Assembly: GCA_037447235.1 (NCBI GenBank) | Contig: JBBIHC010000010.1 | Span: 1-32,036, forward strand | Direction of reading: 5' to 3' | Source: JAVZJR01 sp037447235 | GTDB lineage: Archaea > Micrarchaeota > Micrarchaeia > Anstonellales > Bilamarchaeaceae | DNA length: 32,036 bases | Translations under genes and position numbers: made by a program | The notes under the pieces: model-generated | The model's database searches: none | Seen by the model: the letters and a program-made list of their open reading frames with translations, nothing else | What the model was told of the DNA's origin: nothing | Part shown: piece by piece, positions 16,826 to 24,890 of the stretch | Position numbering within the stretch: position 1 is the stretch's first letter | Layout of the letters: each line of letters starts with the position of its first letter

Positions 16826-17455
16826 ATGACGATGATTGACGATTTCGCATTATTGGAGAAAAACGGTTTCAAACTCTTGCCCTATGCTCTTGCAACAACT
16901 GAAGGTGAAGCTCTTGCTCTCGCCAGAAGCATGGGCTATCCTGTTGCCCTGAAAGTGGTATCGCCGGATGTAATCCACAAAACAGACATTGGCGGCGTAA
17001 AACTCGGAATAAAAAATGATGAAGTGCTGAAACACGCCTGCCGTGAACTTGTAATGAACGCAAAGGGAAAAAGGTTGGATGGCATCCTTGTCCAAAAAAT
17101 GGCCAGAAGGGGCGTCGAGCTGATAATCGGCGGCGTTCACGACCCGCAGTTCGGCCATATGATAGTCCTTGGGTTCGGCGGAGTTTATGTTGAAGTTTTC
17201 AAAGACATAACCGCGAGAATATGCCCGATAACAAAAAAAGACGTAATGGAAATGGTCGGGGAGCTAAAATCCCATCCAATACTTATGGGCGCGAGAGGGA
17301 AAAAAGCCATACACCTCCCAAGCCTTGAAGAGTTGATGATAAGGACCTGCAGGTTTATGGCAAAGGAACGGGTGCAGGAGCTGGACCTAAACCCGGTCAT
17401 TTTTGATGAAAAGGGGTATGATATTGTTGACGCGCGATTCAAAGTGATGACATGA
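16826..17455 (+). CDS. acdB: ADP-forming acyl-CoA (acetyl-CoA) synthetase, beta subunit
   Basis: The 209-residue product is the ATP-grasp subunit of ADP-forming acetyl-CoA synthetase, which conserves energy by turning acyl-CoA, ADP and phosphate into acid, CoA and ATP. Markers are ARSMGYPVALKVVSPDVIHK, TDIGGVKLGI, GVELIIGGVHDPQFGHMI, VLGFGGVYVE and the C-terminal ELDLNPVIF. The ATG at 16826 is chosen from TATA spacing and because the family begins just before the DFALLEKNGFKLLPY region. Longer forms overlap mscL. Its stop overlaps the alpha subunit start by 4 nt (ATGA), so the two are coupled. Which acyl group is used cannot be read from sequence. Confidence 0.93.
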   Translation: MTMIDDFALLEKNGFKLLPYALATTEGEALALARSMGYPVALKVVSPDVIHKTDIGGVKLGIKNDEVLKHACRELVMNAKGKRLDGILVQKMARRGVELIIGGVHDPQFGHMIVLGFGGVYVEVFKDITARICPITKKDVMEMVGELKSHPILMGARGKKAIHLPSLEELMIRTCRFMAKERVQELDLNPVIFDEKGYDIVDARFKVMT

Positions 17456-18840
17456 ACAACCTGCACAAGGTATTCGAACCAAAGTCCATCGCCGTGATAG
17501 GAGCGACAAAAAAAACGGACAAGATAGGATATGTGATATTGAGAAACCTCATTGACGGGGCATACCAGGGCGCGGTTTATCCTATAAATCCAAAATATGA
17601 CGACGTTCTGGGTTTAAAGTGCTATAAGAGCGTTCTGGATGTAAGGGGGAAGATAGACTGCGCATTGCTCGCAATACCGGCCGAAGCGGTGCCGCAGGTC
17701 ATAAAGGAATGCGGCGAGAAAAACGTTGGCGCTGCCGTGATTCTCAGCGGGGGTTTTGAGGAAATCGGAAGAAACGACTTGGTGGAACAGGTAAGGACAT
17801 ACGCAAGAAAGTACAACCTGCCCATAATCGGGCCGAACTGTCTTGGGGTCTACAACCCGTATACGCGCGTTGACAGTATCTTTTTTCCGATGTACAAACT
17901 CGGGCGGCCAAAGCCGGGCGGGATAGCCTTCATCACGCAAAGCGGGGCGGTGGGTTCTGTTATGCTGGATATGGCAGCCAGCTACAATATCGGGATATCG
18001 AAATTCATATCTTATGGAAATGCGACTGTCATAAACGAGTGCGATCTGCTGGAATTCCTCGGGCGGGATAAAAAAACAAAAACAATAATCCTTTATCTTG
18101 AGGGTGTGAAAGATGGAAAACGCCTGCTCAGGACACTGCAAAAAATAAACAAAAAAAAGCCGATTGTTGTTTTGAAGGCGGGAAAGGGGGAACAGGGCAG
18201 AAAGGCCGCGGTGTCGCATACCGGCAATCTTGCAGGCAATTATTTTTCCTATAAAGCGGCTTTCAGGCAGGCAAAGGTTATAGAAGCGATGGATGTAGAG
18301 GAATTGTTTAACCTCATGCGCATATTTTCGCAGCCCGGCGCGAAAGGAAAGCGCGCGGCCATAATAACCAATGGTGGCGGGCTTGGTGTTTTGATTACCG
18401 ATGCGATAGAGAGCGAGGGTTTGGAACTTGTTTCATTTGACAAACAAACCGAAGAGGAGTTAAGAAAGATAATACCACCATACACCAACCCAAAAAACCC
18501 GTTGGATATGGCAGCGGATGCCTCTGTTGACATGTATGAAAAAGCCATCCAATTTTATCTGGGGAAGGACAACATTGATTTGATAATAATATCAATCCTG
18601 TTCCAGACGCCGACGCTTGATGAAAGATTAGTGGAGGTCATAGCACAAAATGCTGAAAAAAGGCAAAAGCCCATCATTATCATAACTATTGGAGGGGACT
18701 ACACTGAGAGCTACAGGAAAATAATGGAAAGCAAGGGTATTGCTACCTTTTCATCCCCCACAGAAGCGATAAAGACGCTCAAAAAATTTGTCGAATACTC
18801 GTTTTACATAAACAAATTGAAAAGCAAAACCAAACAATAG
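17452..18840 (+). CDS. acdA: ADP-forming acyl-CoA (acetyl-CoA) synthetase, alpha subunit
   Basis: The 462-residue subunit carries the CoA-binding and ligase domains of the same complex. The N-terminal CoA-binding domain shows FEPKSIAVIGATKKTDKIGY, VYPINPKYDDVLGLKCYKSV and IIGPNCLGVYNP. The central ligase domain has FITQSGAVGSVMLD, the phospho-acceptor His256 in AAVSHTGNLAGNY, and IITNGGGLGVLITDAIE. The C-terminal part ends in FSSPTEAIKTLKKFVEY. Length is normal for a separate alpha subunit. Together with acdB it forms a two-gene operon for substrate-level phosphorylation. Confidence 0.95.
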   Translation: MNNLHKVFEPKSIAVIGATKKTDKIGYVILRNLIDGAYQGAVYPINPKYDDVLGLKCYKSVLDVRGKIDCALLAIPAEAVPQVIKECGEKNVGAAVILSGGFEEIGRNDLVEQVRTYARKYNLPIIGPNCLGVYNPYTRVDSIFFPMYKLGRPKPGGIAFITQSGAVGSVMLDMAASYNIGISKFISYGNATVINECDLLEFLGRDKKTKTIILYLEGVKDGKRLLRTLQKINKKKPIVVLKAGKGEQGRKAAVSHTGNLAGNYFSYKAAFRQAKVIEAMDVEELFNLMRIFSQPGAKGKRAAIITNGGGLGVLITDAIESEGLELVSFDKQTEEELRKIIPPYTNPKNPLDMAADASVDMYEKAIQFYLGKDNIDLIIISILFQTPTLDERLVEVIAQNAEKRQKPIIIITIGGDYTESYRKIMESKGIATFSSPTEAIKTLKKFVEYSFYINKLKSKTKQ

Positions 18841-18895
18841 GGGTATGAGGGCATGGTTCCAGTATTCCAAGACGTTAAAAAGAAAATTTAAATTA

Positions 18896-18919
18896 TTTAT
18901 GTAACTATAGATACATAAA
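18896..18919. promoter_or_regulatory. 24-bp palindrome, likely operator of the Cas2-like gene
   Basis: TTTATGTAACTA/TAGATACATAAA is a dyad in which 11 of 12 base pairs match (only A18904/A18911 fail). It directly follows a TATA-like AAATTTAAATTATTT (18884-18898) and lies 28 bp before the ATG at 18948. This is the usual place for a dimeric repressor to block transcription. A hairpin in the leader RNA is the alternative reading. Confidence 0.6.
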
Positions 18920-18947
18920 ACAAGTAGCAATATAAGTACGTGGTGTC

Positions 18948-19193
18948 ATGATTGTTTATTTTTATGATTTGGAATATAAAACAAAAAAAGAGTTTAACAG
19001 GAAAAAAAGAGTGTTTTATTATAATTTGAATAAATTGGGACTAAAAAAGGAATTTTGGCTAAACAAATCTGTCTTATTGGTGCCTGACGACAAAGAAACT
19101 TTGCTTGATGGTTTTTTTAGGCGCTACAAAAAAACCGAGTGCAGCATAAAAATCTACAAGATATTCACAACTTCCATTGAAGAAATAGATTAG
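18948..19193 (+). CDS. Orphan Cas2-like small protein
   Basis: The 81-residue product has the shape of a Cas2/VapD-type ferredoxin fold. Strand 1 is MIVYFYDLEY with Asp7 in the usual acidic position. A helix follows (KEFNRKKRVFYYNLNKLGL), then FWLNKSVLLVP, a second helix (ETLLDGFFRRYKK) and the last strand SIKIYKIF. No cas1, other cas gene or repeat array is in the window, so a CRISPR role is unlikely here; a stand-alone nuclease or toxin-like role is possible. The gene is visibly AT-richer than its neighbours, suggesting acquisition. Expression probably runs from its own promoter under the palindrome at 18896-18919, with GGTG 4 nt before the ATG as ribosome binding site. Family assignment is by pattern only. 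Confidence 0.6.
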   Translation: MIVYFYDLEYKTKKEFNRKKRVFYYNLNKLGLKKEFWLNKSVLLVPDDKETLLDGFFRRYKKTECSIKIYKIFTTSIEEID

Positions 19194-19214
19194 TGGAAGT
19201 GCGGGGTCCCTCAG

Positions 19215-20792
19215 TCATTTTATTTCCAGTTGAAAAATAAAAACAGGCGCCTCTAGTTTGTTTTTTCCCATAATGTCTTTATTTATTTTCCCACCAAAAC
19301 CAACATTCACACCATCAACAACAATATCCATGTTATATTCCTCTTCAAAAAATGGATAACTCGCCTTTTCAAAATAAAATTGGCGGCGGATTTCCTTAAA
19401 TAATACCTGCACATAGCCACGTATTATTGAAAAATCGCATTTATCTGCGACAACAAAACACAAAACATCTTTCTCCGAGCCGTCTAACCCGACAATTTTT
19501 CCAATTTCATAGAATTTTTGCGGCAGACCGCCCATCTTGTTTTTTATTATTACATCCATCATTGACGCTAGCATGCTGCTGCGGATTGTTGTGTATTCTT
19601 TTGTTTTTGGGTTGAGGACCTTTATCCCTTTAAATCCAAACTCATTTAACTTTTCATCACTTGTGAGTATGGGGGTTACAACTTCCAAAAACCCCATCCT
19701 TTGCATTATCCCATCCAGTAATTCCTTGTTTTTTGCTCTCTTTCCAACCGAGAAAAAATCAGGCAAAGTCGCTTCAAATTTTTCATATCCGTAGCCAATA
19801 AGAACATCTTCAATAATGTCTATTTCGCTTATAATGTCAGCGCGGTAGGGTTGGATATGGATGTCCTTATCCACAACATAATCCATCTTTCTTAAATTTT
19901 CCTTTATCTCATTTTCACTGAGCTCTACGCCCACAATTTTTTTTATTTTGTTTTTGCTTATTTTTGCTTTTTTATAAACCATCTCCGGCGTTCTTGCTGC
20001 CTCGTTTCCATAGACGACATCAACGCTATGGATCCTGCCCCCCAAATCAGCCAAGTGGCAGACTATTATGTTCAGCGCTTGTTTGATGCCTGCTTTATCC
20101 ACCCCCGTCACTTCCACAAAGATGTCTTTTGTGCTTGCCTCGACCTTCCCAGTTTCCTCAGAATTCACTATCGGGATGAGAGCCATTATCTTTCCGTTTG
20201 CATCAAGATAAACCGGGTATTCTTTTTCTTTTGCTATGATATGCCCGTACGCTTGCCCCTTGGGGTGTTTTTCAATAATTTCGTTCGCATCTGCTTCATT
20301 TGGGTAATTGAGTGGCTTATATCGTATGTCTGCCGGTTTCATAGTTGTGTAATGGAGCGGGAATGCCACTTTGTCTGCCGGGTAAACCCCAATCCCAAAA
20401 CGTCGTACCGCCCTGCCCAGCGTAAATATCAATTTTTCCTGCAACAAAACCAAATCCCGCACATCCCTCTCAGTTAATTTTAAACCACGTACCACTGCTC
20501 CCGCGGTGTACGGCCTTATTTTTGCGACCTTTTTATCAACGATTATTTTTAGGTCGCTCTTTTCAGCCACGTATCTTTGTCCTCCCTTTCCGTAGTAGGC
20601 CCTTACCGCACGCGCCAGGCCTGCTACAGAGTACCAGTCCGGCCTGTTGGGCGTCACTTCGACAAAAAGTTTTCCCGTGGCCGTATCCTCTTCTGCCGGC
20701 GCCCCGATTTTGTTCAGCGCTTCGATAACCTCCTCCTTCTGTTTGCCAAAAACATCCTTGAATTCGCTATAATCAAACTCAACTACAACCAT
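19215..20792 (-). CDS. pheT: Phenylalanyl-tRNA synthetase beta subunit (archaeal type)
   Basis: The beta subunit of the alpha2-beta2 enzyme charges tRNA-Phe together with PheS. The 525-residue length and domain order are archaeal/eukaryotic, lacking the bacterial N-terminal tRNA-binding and C-terminal anticodon-like extensions. Visible markers are FVEVTPNRPDWYSVAGLARA near the start, the B3/B4 editing region (MALIPIVNSEETG, FVEVTGVD), the B5 domain, and DIIEDVLIGYGYEKFEATLP with VTPILTSDEKLNEFG in the core. Its ATG overlaps the rhomboid stop by 10 nt, and a GAGGGG site lies just upstream. The pheS gene is not here. The 3' half appears AT-richer than the 5' end. Confidence 0.96.
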   Translation of the reverse strand: MVVVEFDYSEFKDVFGKQKEEVIEALNKIGAPAEEDTATGKLFVEVTPNRPDWYSVAGLARAVRAYYGKGGQRYVAEKSDLKIIVDKKVAKIRPYTAGAVVRGLKLTERDVRDLVLLQEKLIFTLGRAVRRFGIGVYPADKVAFPLHYTTMKPADIRYKPLNYPNEADANEIIEKHPKGQAYGHIIAKEKEYPVYLDANGKIMALIPIVNSEETGKVEASTKDIFVEVTGVDKAGIKQALNIIVCHLADLGGRIHSVDVVYGNEAARTPEMVYKKAKISKNKIKKIVGVELSENEIKENLRKMDYVVDKDIHIQPYRADIISEIDIIEDVLIGYGYEKFEATLPDFFSVGKRAKNKELLDGIMQRMGFLEVVTPILTSDEKLNEFGFKGIKVLNPKTKEYTTIRSSMLASMMDVIIKNKMGGLPQKFYEIGKIVGLDGSEKDVLCFVVADKCDFSIIRGYVQVLFKEIRRQFYFEKASYPFFEEEYNMDIVVDGVNVGFGGKINKDIMGKNKLEAPVFIFQLEIK

Positions 20793-21331
20793 AACTCATC
20801 GCCCCTCAATTTTTGCTGTGTTTTCGCGATTGCAAAACCCCCAAGCAGGCCGAACAAGTGCGCGGCATGGCCGATGCCATCCGCAGCCCCCATGCCCGCC
20901 AGCTCTATTATTGCATATAATACCCCTGCGACGGCGATGGGCACCGGCACAAAATAAACATATACCAGCATCCGCGGCTCAAGCACGACCAGCGCCCCGA
21001 TTATGCCATAAATCGCACCGGAAGCCCCCAAACCAACAACGCCAGGCCCATTAAGAAGTTCAAATCCAATGCCTCCGGCAATGCCCGAAACCGCATATAT
21101 TATGATGAACATCGTTTTCCCAACTTTCCTTTCCAGATAAAGGCCAAACATCAAAAGCGCAAACATGTTGAAAAGCAGGTGCGCAAGGTCCGCATGCAAA
21201 AACATGCTTGTAATGAACCGCCATGGCTCTGCGAAATCCAGGCCGCTGACCAGCGCGAATTTAAGCAGGGCATCCCTGCTCTCAAGCAGAAATGCAAGGA
21301 CACAGATGAAAAAAACAGCCAAGACCACCAT
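20783..21331 (-). CDS. Rhomboid family intramembrane serine protease
   Basis: The 182-residue protein has the six-helix rhomboid core: W-R-F-ITSMFLHADLAHLLFNMFAL, GASGAIYGIIGAL with catalytic Ser104, and HAAHLFGLLGGFAIA with catalytic His158. It cleaves within membrane helices of other proteins; its substrate is unknown. The start at 21331 is preferred because AGGGG lies 8-9 nt upstream, just after the purF stop; a start at 21391 would overlap purF by 50 nt. It lies between purF and pheT in a tight minus-strand operon with no obvious functional link. Confidence 0.93.
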   Translation of the reverse strand: MVVLAVFFICVLAFLLESRDALLKFALVSGLDFAEPWRFITSMFLHADLAHLLFNMFALLMFGLYLERKVGKTMFIIIYAVSGIAGGIGFELLNGPGVVGLGASGAIYGIIGALVVLEPRMLVYVYFVPVPIAVAGVLYAIIELAGMGAADGIGHAAHLFGLLGGFAIAKTQQKLRGDELWL

Positions 21332-21341
21332 GCTCCGACCC

Positions 21342-22700
21342 CTAGCATTTACAGCGCTGCCAGACCCTGCCTTTTGCCAGTTTTTGGACATATTCGCTGT
21401 TGTATATCCCGGCTATGCAGCCTTCGCATATCGGCAGCCGCACGGCTTTTTTCAAGCCATCGATAGATATGTAAACAAGGCTGTCGGCGCCTATATATCT
21501 TCTTATTTCCTCAATAGTATGCGAGCTTGCTATCAACTCCTCGTAAGTGGGTATGTCAACACCATAAAAACACGGGGAGATTATTGGCGGGCTCGTTATC
21601 CTGACATGCACTTCTTTCGCCCCCGCCCCCCGCACCAGGCCGACGATTTCCTTAATCGTGGTCGCCCTCACGATGCTGTCATCCATCAACACGATTCTTT
21701 TTCCATTTATTACCCCGCGGTTTGGATTTAGTTTAAGCCGCACAGCCTCTTTTCTCTTTTCTTGCGACGGCATTATGAAAGTTCTCCCCACATACCTGTT
21801 TTTTATGAGCCCTTCGTCGAATTCAACGCCAAGTTTTTTTGCGTACGCTCTTGCCGCGGTCCTGGCGGTGTCCGGCACTGCGACCACTACATCGCACTTC
21901 GCAGGGGCTTCTTCCGCCAGTATTTCGCCAAGCCTGCTTCTTACCGAATAAACGCTCTCCCCATTTATTACCGAATCCGGCCGTGCGAAATACACATACT
22001 CAAACATGCAGTTCTTTCTTTGCTTTTTGTTCAGTTCCATTTTTTCCATACCTTCTGCCCTTACCAAAAAGCCATTTTCAACTTCGCCCTTAAGTTCTAT
22101 GTTGTTGATGTCCAACGCCACGCTTTCCGACGCGAACATAACATAATCTTCATTCTCGCCCCAGACAAGCGGTCGGATGCCGTGCGGGTCCCTGAAGGCG
22201 TACAACCTTCCATCGTGCAACAGGACGACCGAATAGGCGCCTTCAAAGTCCTTCATTATTTCCTTAACCCCTCTTTCAACGCCGTACTTATGTATGTAAT
22301 AAACCATCGGTTCTGAATCCACAGTGGACTTAAACCCATAGCCAAAACCCTCCATCTTTCTTTTCAGTTCATCGTAATTCGCAAGGTGGCCGTTATGGGC
22401 CGCTGCAATGTTTTCATGGACCGAAGGCTGGACATCTTTCATCTCGCACGCGCCTATCGTAGGGTACCTTGTATGACCGATACCGACCGCACCTTCTATG
22501 AGCAGGTCCTCTTTCTTGTAAATGTCGCTCACAAGGCCGAGCCCCTTCTTTTCCACAATCTTGTTTTCTTTGCATATGGCAAGGCCTGCGGCATCCTGGC
22601 CCCGATGTTGCAAGGCAACCAGGGCCCGGTATAACACCGGCGCCACGTTTTTTCCGCTTTTTGCATATACTCCGACAACACCACATTCCTCGGTAAGCAT
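21342..22700 (-). CDS. purF: Amidophosphoribosyltransferase (glutamine PRPP amidotransferase)
   Basis: PurF commits PRPP to purine synthesis by making phosphoribosylamine. The 452-residue protein begins MLTEECGVVGVY; cleavage after five residues would expose Cys6 as the N-terminal nucleophile. The glutaminase domain has ALQHRGQDAAGLA, GHTRYPTIG and AHNGHLANYDEL. The PRT domain has the PRPP loop RIVLMDDSIVRATT (residues 336-349). Cys231, Cys377, Cys425 and Cys428 fall where the Bacillus-type enzyme binds a 4Fe-4S cluster, so a cluster is likely here. Its own promoter (AGTGATTAAAATACT, 22731-22745, minus) and a GGTGGGGAG site precede it. Rhomboid and pheT follow. Confidence 0.97.
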   Translation of the reverse strand: MLTEECGVVGVYAKSGKNVAPVLYRALVALQHRGQDAAGLAICKENKIVEKKGLGLVSDIYKKEDLLIEGAVGIGHTRYPTIGACEMKDVQPSVHENIAAAHNGHLANYDELKRKMEGFGYGFKSTVDSEPMVYYIHKYGVERGVKEIMKDFEGAYSVVLLHDGRLYAFRDPHGIRPLVWGENEDYVMFASESVALDINNIELKGEVENGFLVRAEGMEKMELNKKQRKNCMFEYVYFARPDSVINGESVYSVRSRLGEILAEEAPAKCDVVVAVPDTARTAARAYAKKLGVEFDEGLIKNRYVGRTFIMPSQEKRKEAVRLKLNPNRGVINGKRIVLMDDSIVRATTIKEIVGLVRGAGAKEVHVRITSPPIISPCFYGVDIPTYEELIASSHTIEEIRRYIGADSLVYISIDGLKKAVRLPICEGCIAGIYNSEYVQKLAKGRVWQRCKC

Positions 22701-22730
22701 CTCCCCACCAGCATGCTTTTTATCCCAGTT

Positions 22731-22745
22731 AGTATTTTAATCACT
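22731..22745 (-). promoter_or_regulatory. TATA-like box of the purF-rhomboid-pheT operon
   Basis: The minus strand reads AGTGATTAAAATACT, about 38 bp before the purF ATG, in the 54-bp gap after fen1. The ribosome binding site GGTGGGG is immediately before the start. Confidence 0.4.
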
Positions 22746-22754
22746 AAGCAAACC

Positions 22755-23795
22755 TTAAAACCAATTCTCCAACCTTCGCTGGCCGGTAACCTCGTGCATC
22801 TTCTCCTTTATGTTTCTTGTCACGGCAGCCACTCTTTCAGGCGAAAAATCGTGCTGTTCGACAAGTATGCCTGCAACAGCCTTTTCATCAACACTGCCCC
22901 ATTTCGGCATTTCAAGATTTTTTTCGCATTTCGGCTCGGTGAATATTTTTACCACTTCATCCAGTTCGACCTCAAAAGAATAGCCGTATTTCTGCACGAC
23001 ATAACAGATGGCTTCGTCAAATGTTTTATGTTCTCTCACGATTTTTAGGGCTGTTTTCGGCCCCACGCCCTTGACGCCGCTGTTAAAATCGGTCCCTACC
23101 AGTATGCCTATGGTTATCAGCTGCATTTGGTTTATGCCGAGGTTTTTCAGCACCTCTTCGAGAATTACCTCCTCTGGCTCCACCATTATGAATCTGTTCT
23201 GCCGCGGGACCTTTCTCTTTCCTATTATGGAAAGATTCCTTACGAGGCGCGGCGCGCCGAAAAGCAGAACATCATAGTCCTGCGATGCAACCGCATAAGC
23301 GAGCCCCTGCTTTACCATCTCAGTGGCCTGCGCTTCGCCTTCGCCGGGGGCTTGCAGCCATGGGACGCCCAGCGCGTCAAGAAGCGCCTTTGATTCATTT
23401 ACCATATCGGTTGTGAGCCGCGAAGTCGCCTGTGCATACTTTTTCGCATCCTCCAGCCTTTCTTCTTCCAGCGCCTTTTTCCATTTCTCCATGGCGGCAG
23501 TTTTGGCAGCAGCCCTTTCTGCGTGCGTTTTTTCCTTCAGCTTTGTTGATTCACCATCAAAAACATAAACGGGCTTTACCCCGTTTTCAAGCAATTTGGC
23601 GGTCCTGTAGAAAAGGCCGGACAGATGCGCAGTGATGTTCCCGCGGCCATCCATCAGCGGCGTTCCGTCTTCCTGTCTTATTGATGCGAGAAACTGGTAA
23701 AGGACATTGAAGGCATCGATGGCGATTACCTTTCCGCTGAGCTGCGCCAAGGTTATGTTGTTTTTTATTATCAGTTCGCCAAGGTCAGTCCCCAT
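22755..23795 (-). CDS. fen: Flap endonuclease 1 (FEN1)
   Basis: FEN1 removes 5' flaps in Okazaki fragment maturation and repair. The 346-residue protein has the N-terminal XPG domain (MGTDLGELI, IAIDAFNVLYQFL, KPVYVFDGES) and the internal XPG domain (APGEGEAQATEM, ASQDYDVLLFG, GTDFNSGVKGVGPKTAL, the helix-hairpin-helix). All expected acidic metal ligands are visible. It ends in QRRLENWF, a canonical PCNA-binding box. The ATG overlaps the MBF1 stop (TAATG), so the two genes are translationally coupled. Confidence 0.97.
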   Translation of the reverse strand: MGTDLGELIIKNNITLAQLSGKVIAIDAFNVLYQFLASIRQEDGTPLMDGRGNITAHLSGLFYRTAKLLENGVKPVYVFDGESTKLKEKTHAERAAAKTAAMEKWKKALEEERLEDAKKYAQATSRLTTDMVNESKALLDALGVPWLQAPGEGEAQATEMVKQGLAYAVASQDYDVLLFGAPRLVRNLSIIGKRKVPRQNRFIMVEPEEVILEEVLKNLGINQMQLITIGILVGTDFNSGVKGVGPKTALKIVREHKTFDEAICYVVQKYGYSFEVELDEVVKIFTEPKCEKNLEMPKWGSVDEKAVAGILVEQHDFSPERVAAVTRNIKEKMHEVTGQRRLENWF

Positions 23796-24268
23796 TATTC
23801 CGTTCCCCCTTCAAGCAGATCGCCCAGGGTCGGTTCGGTGCGGTGTTTTCTGGTTAAAGCGGAGGGCGCCGCCTCAACTGTTTTTTCAATAAGTTTTATG
23901 CCAAGCTCCTTTTCCAGTTTTTTTGCAGTGGGTATCGTTGGTTTTATCTCTTCCCGCTCTATCTTCTCCATATAGCTTCTGCTCTCTTTTATTTTTTCTG
24001 CAAGTACCTGGAGCGGCAGCCCGAGTTTTTCCCTGGCCTGCTTTACGATTTTTCCATATCCGTCAGCAATCTCCTCTGTTTCTATGGCTTTTTGCTTTGC
24101 CCCGTGGTGCCCGCCGACCCCTGTTTCCTCGTTTTCATCCAGATAGTACAAGACCTTTTTGCCATAAGCGCAGGGCCGGCATACCCTAAGCTTTGCACGC
24201 TCGACCTCAACGATGGCAAAAAGCTCCTGCCTGCCACAGATATCGCAACTTTCCCTGTTTCTTTTCAT
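23795..24268 (-). CDS. Multiprotein bridging factor 1 (MBF1), zinc ribbon plus HTH
   Basis: The 157-residue protein is an archaeal MBF1. An N-terminal zinc ribbon (Cys8, Cys11, Cys30, Cys33) is joined by an acidic/Gly-His linker to a Cro/C1-type helix-turn-helix (YGKIVKQAREKLGLPLQVLA, then ESRSYMEKIEREEIKPTI, residues about 72-125). Eukaryotic MBF1 links activators to TBP; in archaea a role near translation or the ribosome has been proposed. It lies 4 nt after the methyltransferase gene and overlaps fen1 by 1 nt, so all three are one operon. Confidence 0.94.
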   Translation of the reverse strand: MKRNRESCDICGRQELFAIVEVERAKLRVCRPCAYGKKVLYYLDENEETGVGGHHGAKQKAIETEEIADGYGKIVKQAREKLGLPLQVLAEKIKESRSYMEKIEREEIKPTIPTAKKLEKELGIKLIEKTVEAAPSALTRKHRTEPTLGDLLEGGTE

Positions 24269-24272
24269 AAAA

Positions 24273-24860
24273 TCATCTTTTTGTTGCCTTCAACAAGGCG
24301 ATCTTTTCAAAAAAGAATGATTGTTCTTCTATTACATCAACCTTAAAACCATTTTTATTAAACAATTTTTTTGTTTTCCCTATGCCGGCGAGACTGCTGG
24401 CTATCATATAAACGCTTCCGGCCTTTTTTAGGTATCTCGCAGCCTTTCCGGCGAACTCGCGGGCAACGGCAAGGCCGTCAATGCCCCCGTCAAACGCAAG
24501 ATTTAGCCGCCCTGCAACCCGGTCCCCTTCCGCAGTCGGGAGATAAGGCGGGTTAAACAGGATGTAATCGTATTTTCCGCTTACATTTGAAAAAAGATTG
24601 CTTACATAAAACCTGGCGTTTTTTATGCCGTTGTTTTTGGCATTTTTCGTCGCCAGCGCGATTGCCGCCTGGTTTATGTCTACTCCTTCTATAATGTTAT
24701 GGGCGTGCGCTTTGGCGCATTCAAGAGAAACAAACCCGCAGCCGCAACCGATCTCCAATATCCGTCCTTTTAGTTTTTTTGCATGCTTTGCAAGCAAAAA
24801 CGAATCTTCAGCAGGCTCATAAACCTCTTTGGCGGTCTTTATGCGAAGCACAGCATGCAC
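24273..24860 (-). CDS. HemK2/Mtq2-type release factor glutamine methyltransferase
   Basis: The 195-residue SAM-dependent methyltransferase matches the archaeal/eukaryotic HemK2 (Mtq2) group, which methylates the Gln of the GGQ motif in the class I release factor. Markers are VYEPAEDSFLLAKHAKK near residue 13, SAM motif LEIGCGCGFVSLE (residues 36-48), GVDINQAAIALAT, and the amide-binding NPPY at 103-106 (FNPPYLPTAEGD). The start ATG at 24860 is only 30 bp from the divergent riboflavin kinase start. It leads the operon with MBF1 and fen1. Confidence 0.92.
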   Translation of the reverse strand: MHAVLRIKTAKEVYEPAEDSFLLAKHAKKLKGRILEIGCGCGFVSLECAKAHAHNIIEGVDINQAAIALATKNAKNNGIKNARFYVSNLFSNVSGKYDYILFNPPYLPTAEGDRVAGRLNLAFDGGIDGLAVAREFAGKAARYLKKAGSVYMIASSLAGIGKTKKLFNKNGFKVDVIEEQSFFFEKIALLKATKR

Positions 24861-24890
24861 CTTTTAATTTTTCGCTACAAAATTATTTGT
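24861..24890. promoter_or_regulatory. 30-bp divergent promoter (methyltransferase / riboflavin kinase)
   Basis: The whole gap is CTTTTAATTTTTCGCTACAA followed by AATTATTTGT. Plus-strand TTTTAATTTT is centred about 25 bp before the ATG at 24891, and minus-strand ACAAATAATTTT about 24 bp before the ATG at 24860. Both genes would have leaderless mRNAs with overlapping promoters. A regulator bound here would affect both. Confidence 0.5.

Noticed and set aside
18841..19200. CRISPR locus around the Cas2-like gene
   Set aside because: I found no direct repeats, no spacer-like array and no other cas gene on either side.
19215..20792. Horizontal origin of pheT because of its AT-richer 3' half
   Set aside because: The protein is a normal archaeal PheT throughout, and composition by eye is not enough.
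21332..21391. Rhomboid start at 21391
   Set aside because: It overlaps purF by 50 nt; AGGGG before the ATG at 21331 is a better signal and the hydrophobic protein starts there.
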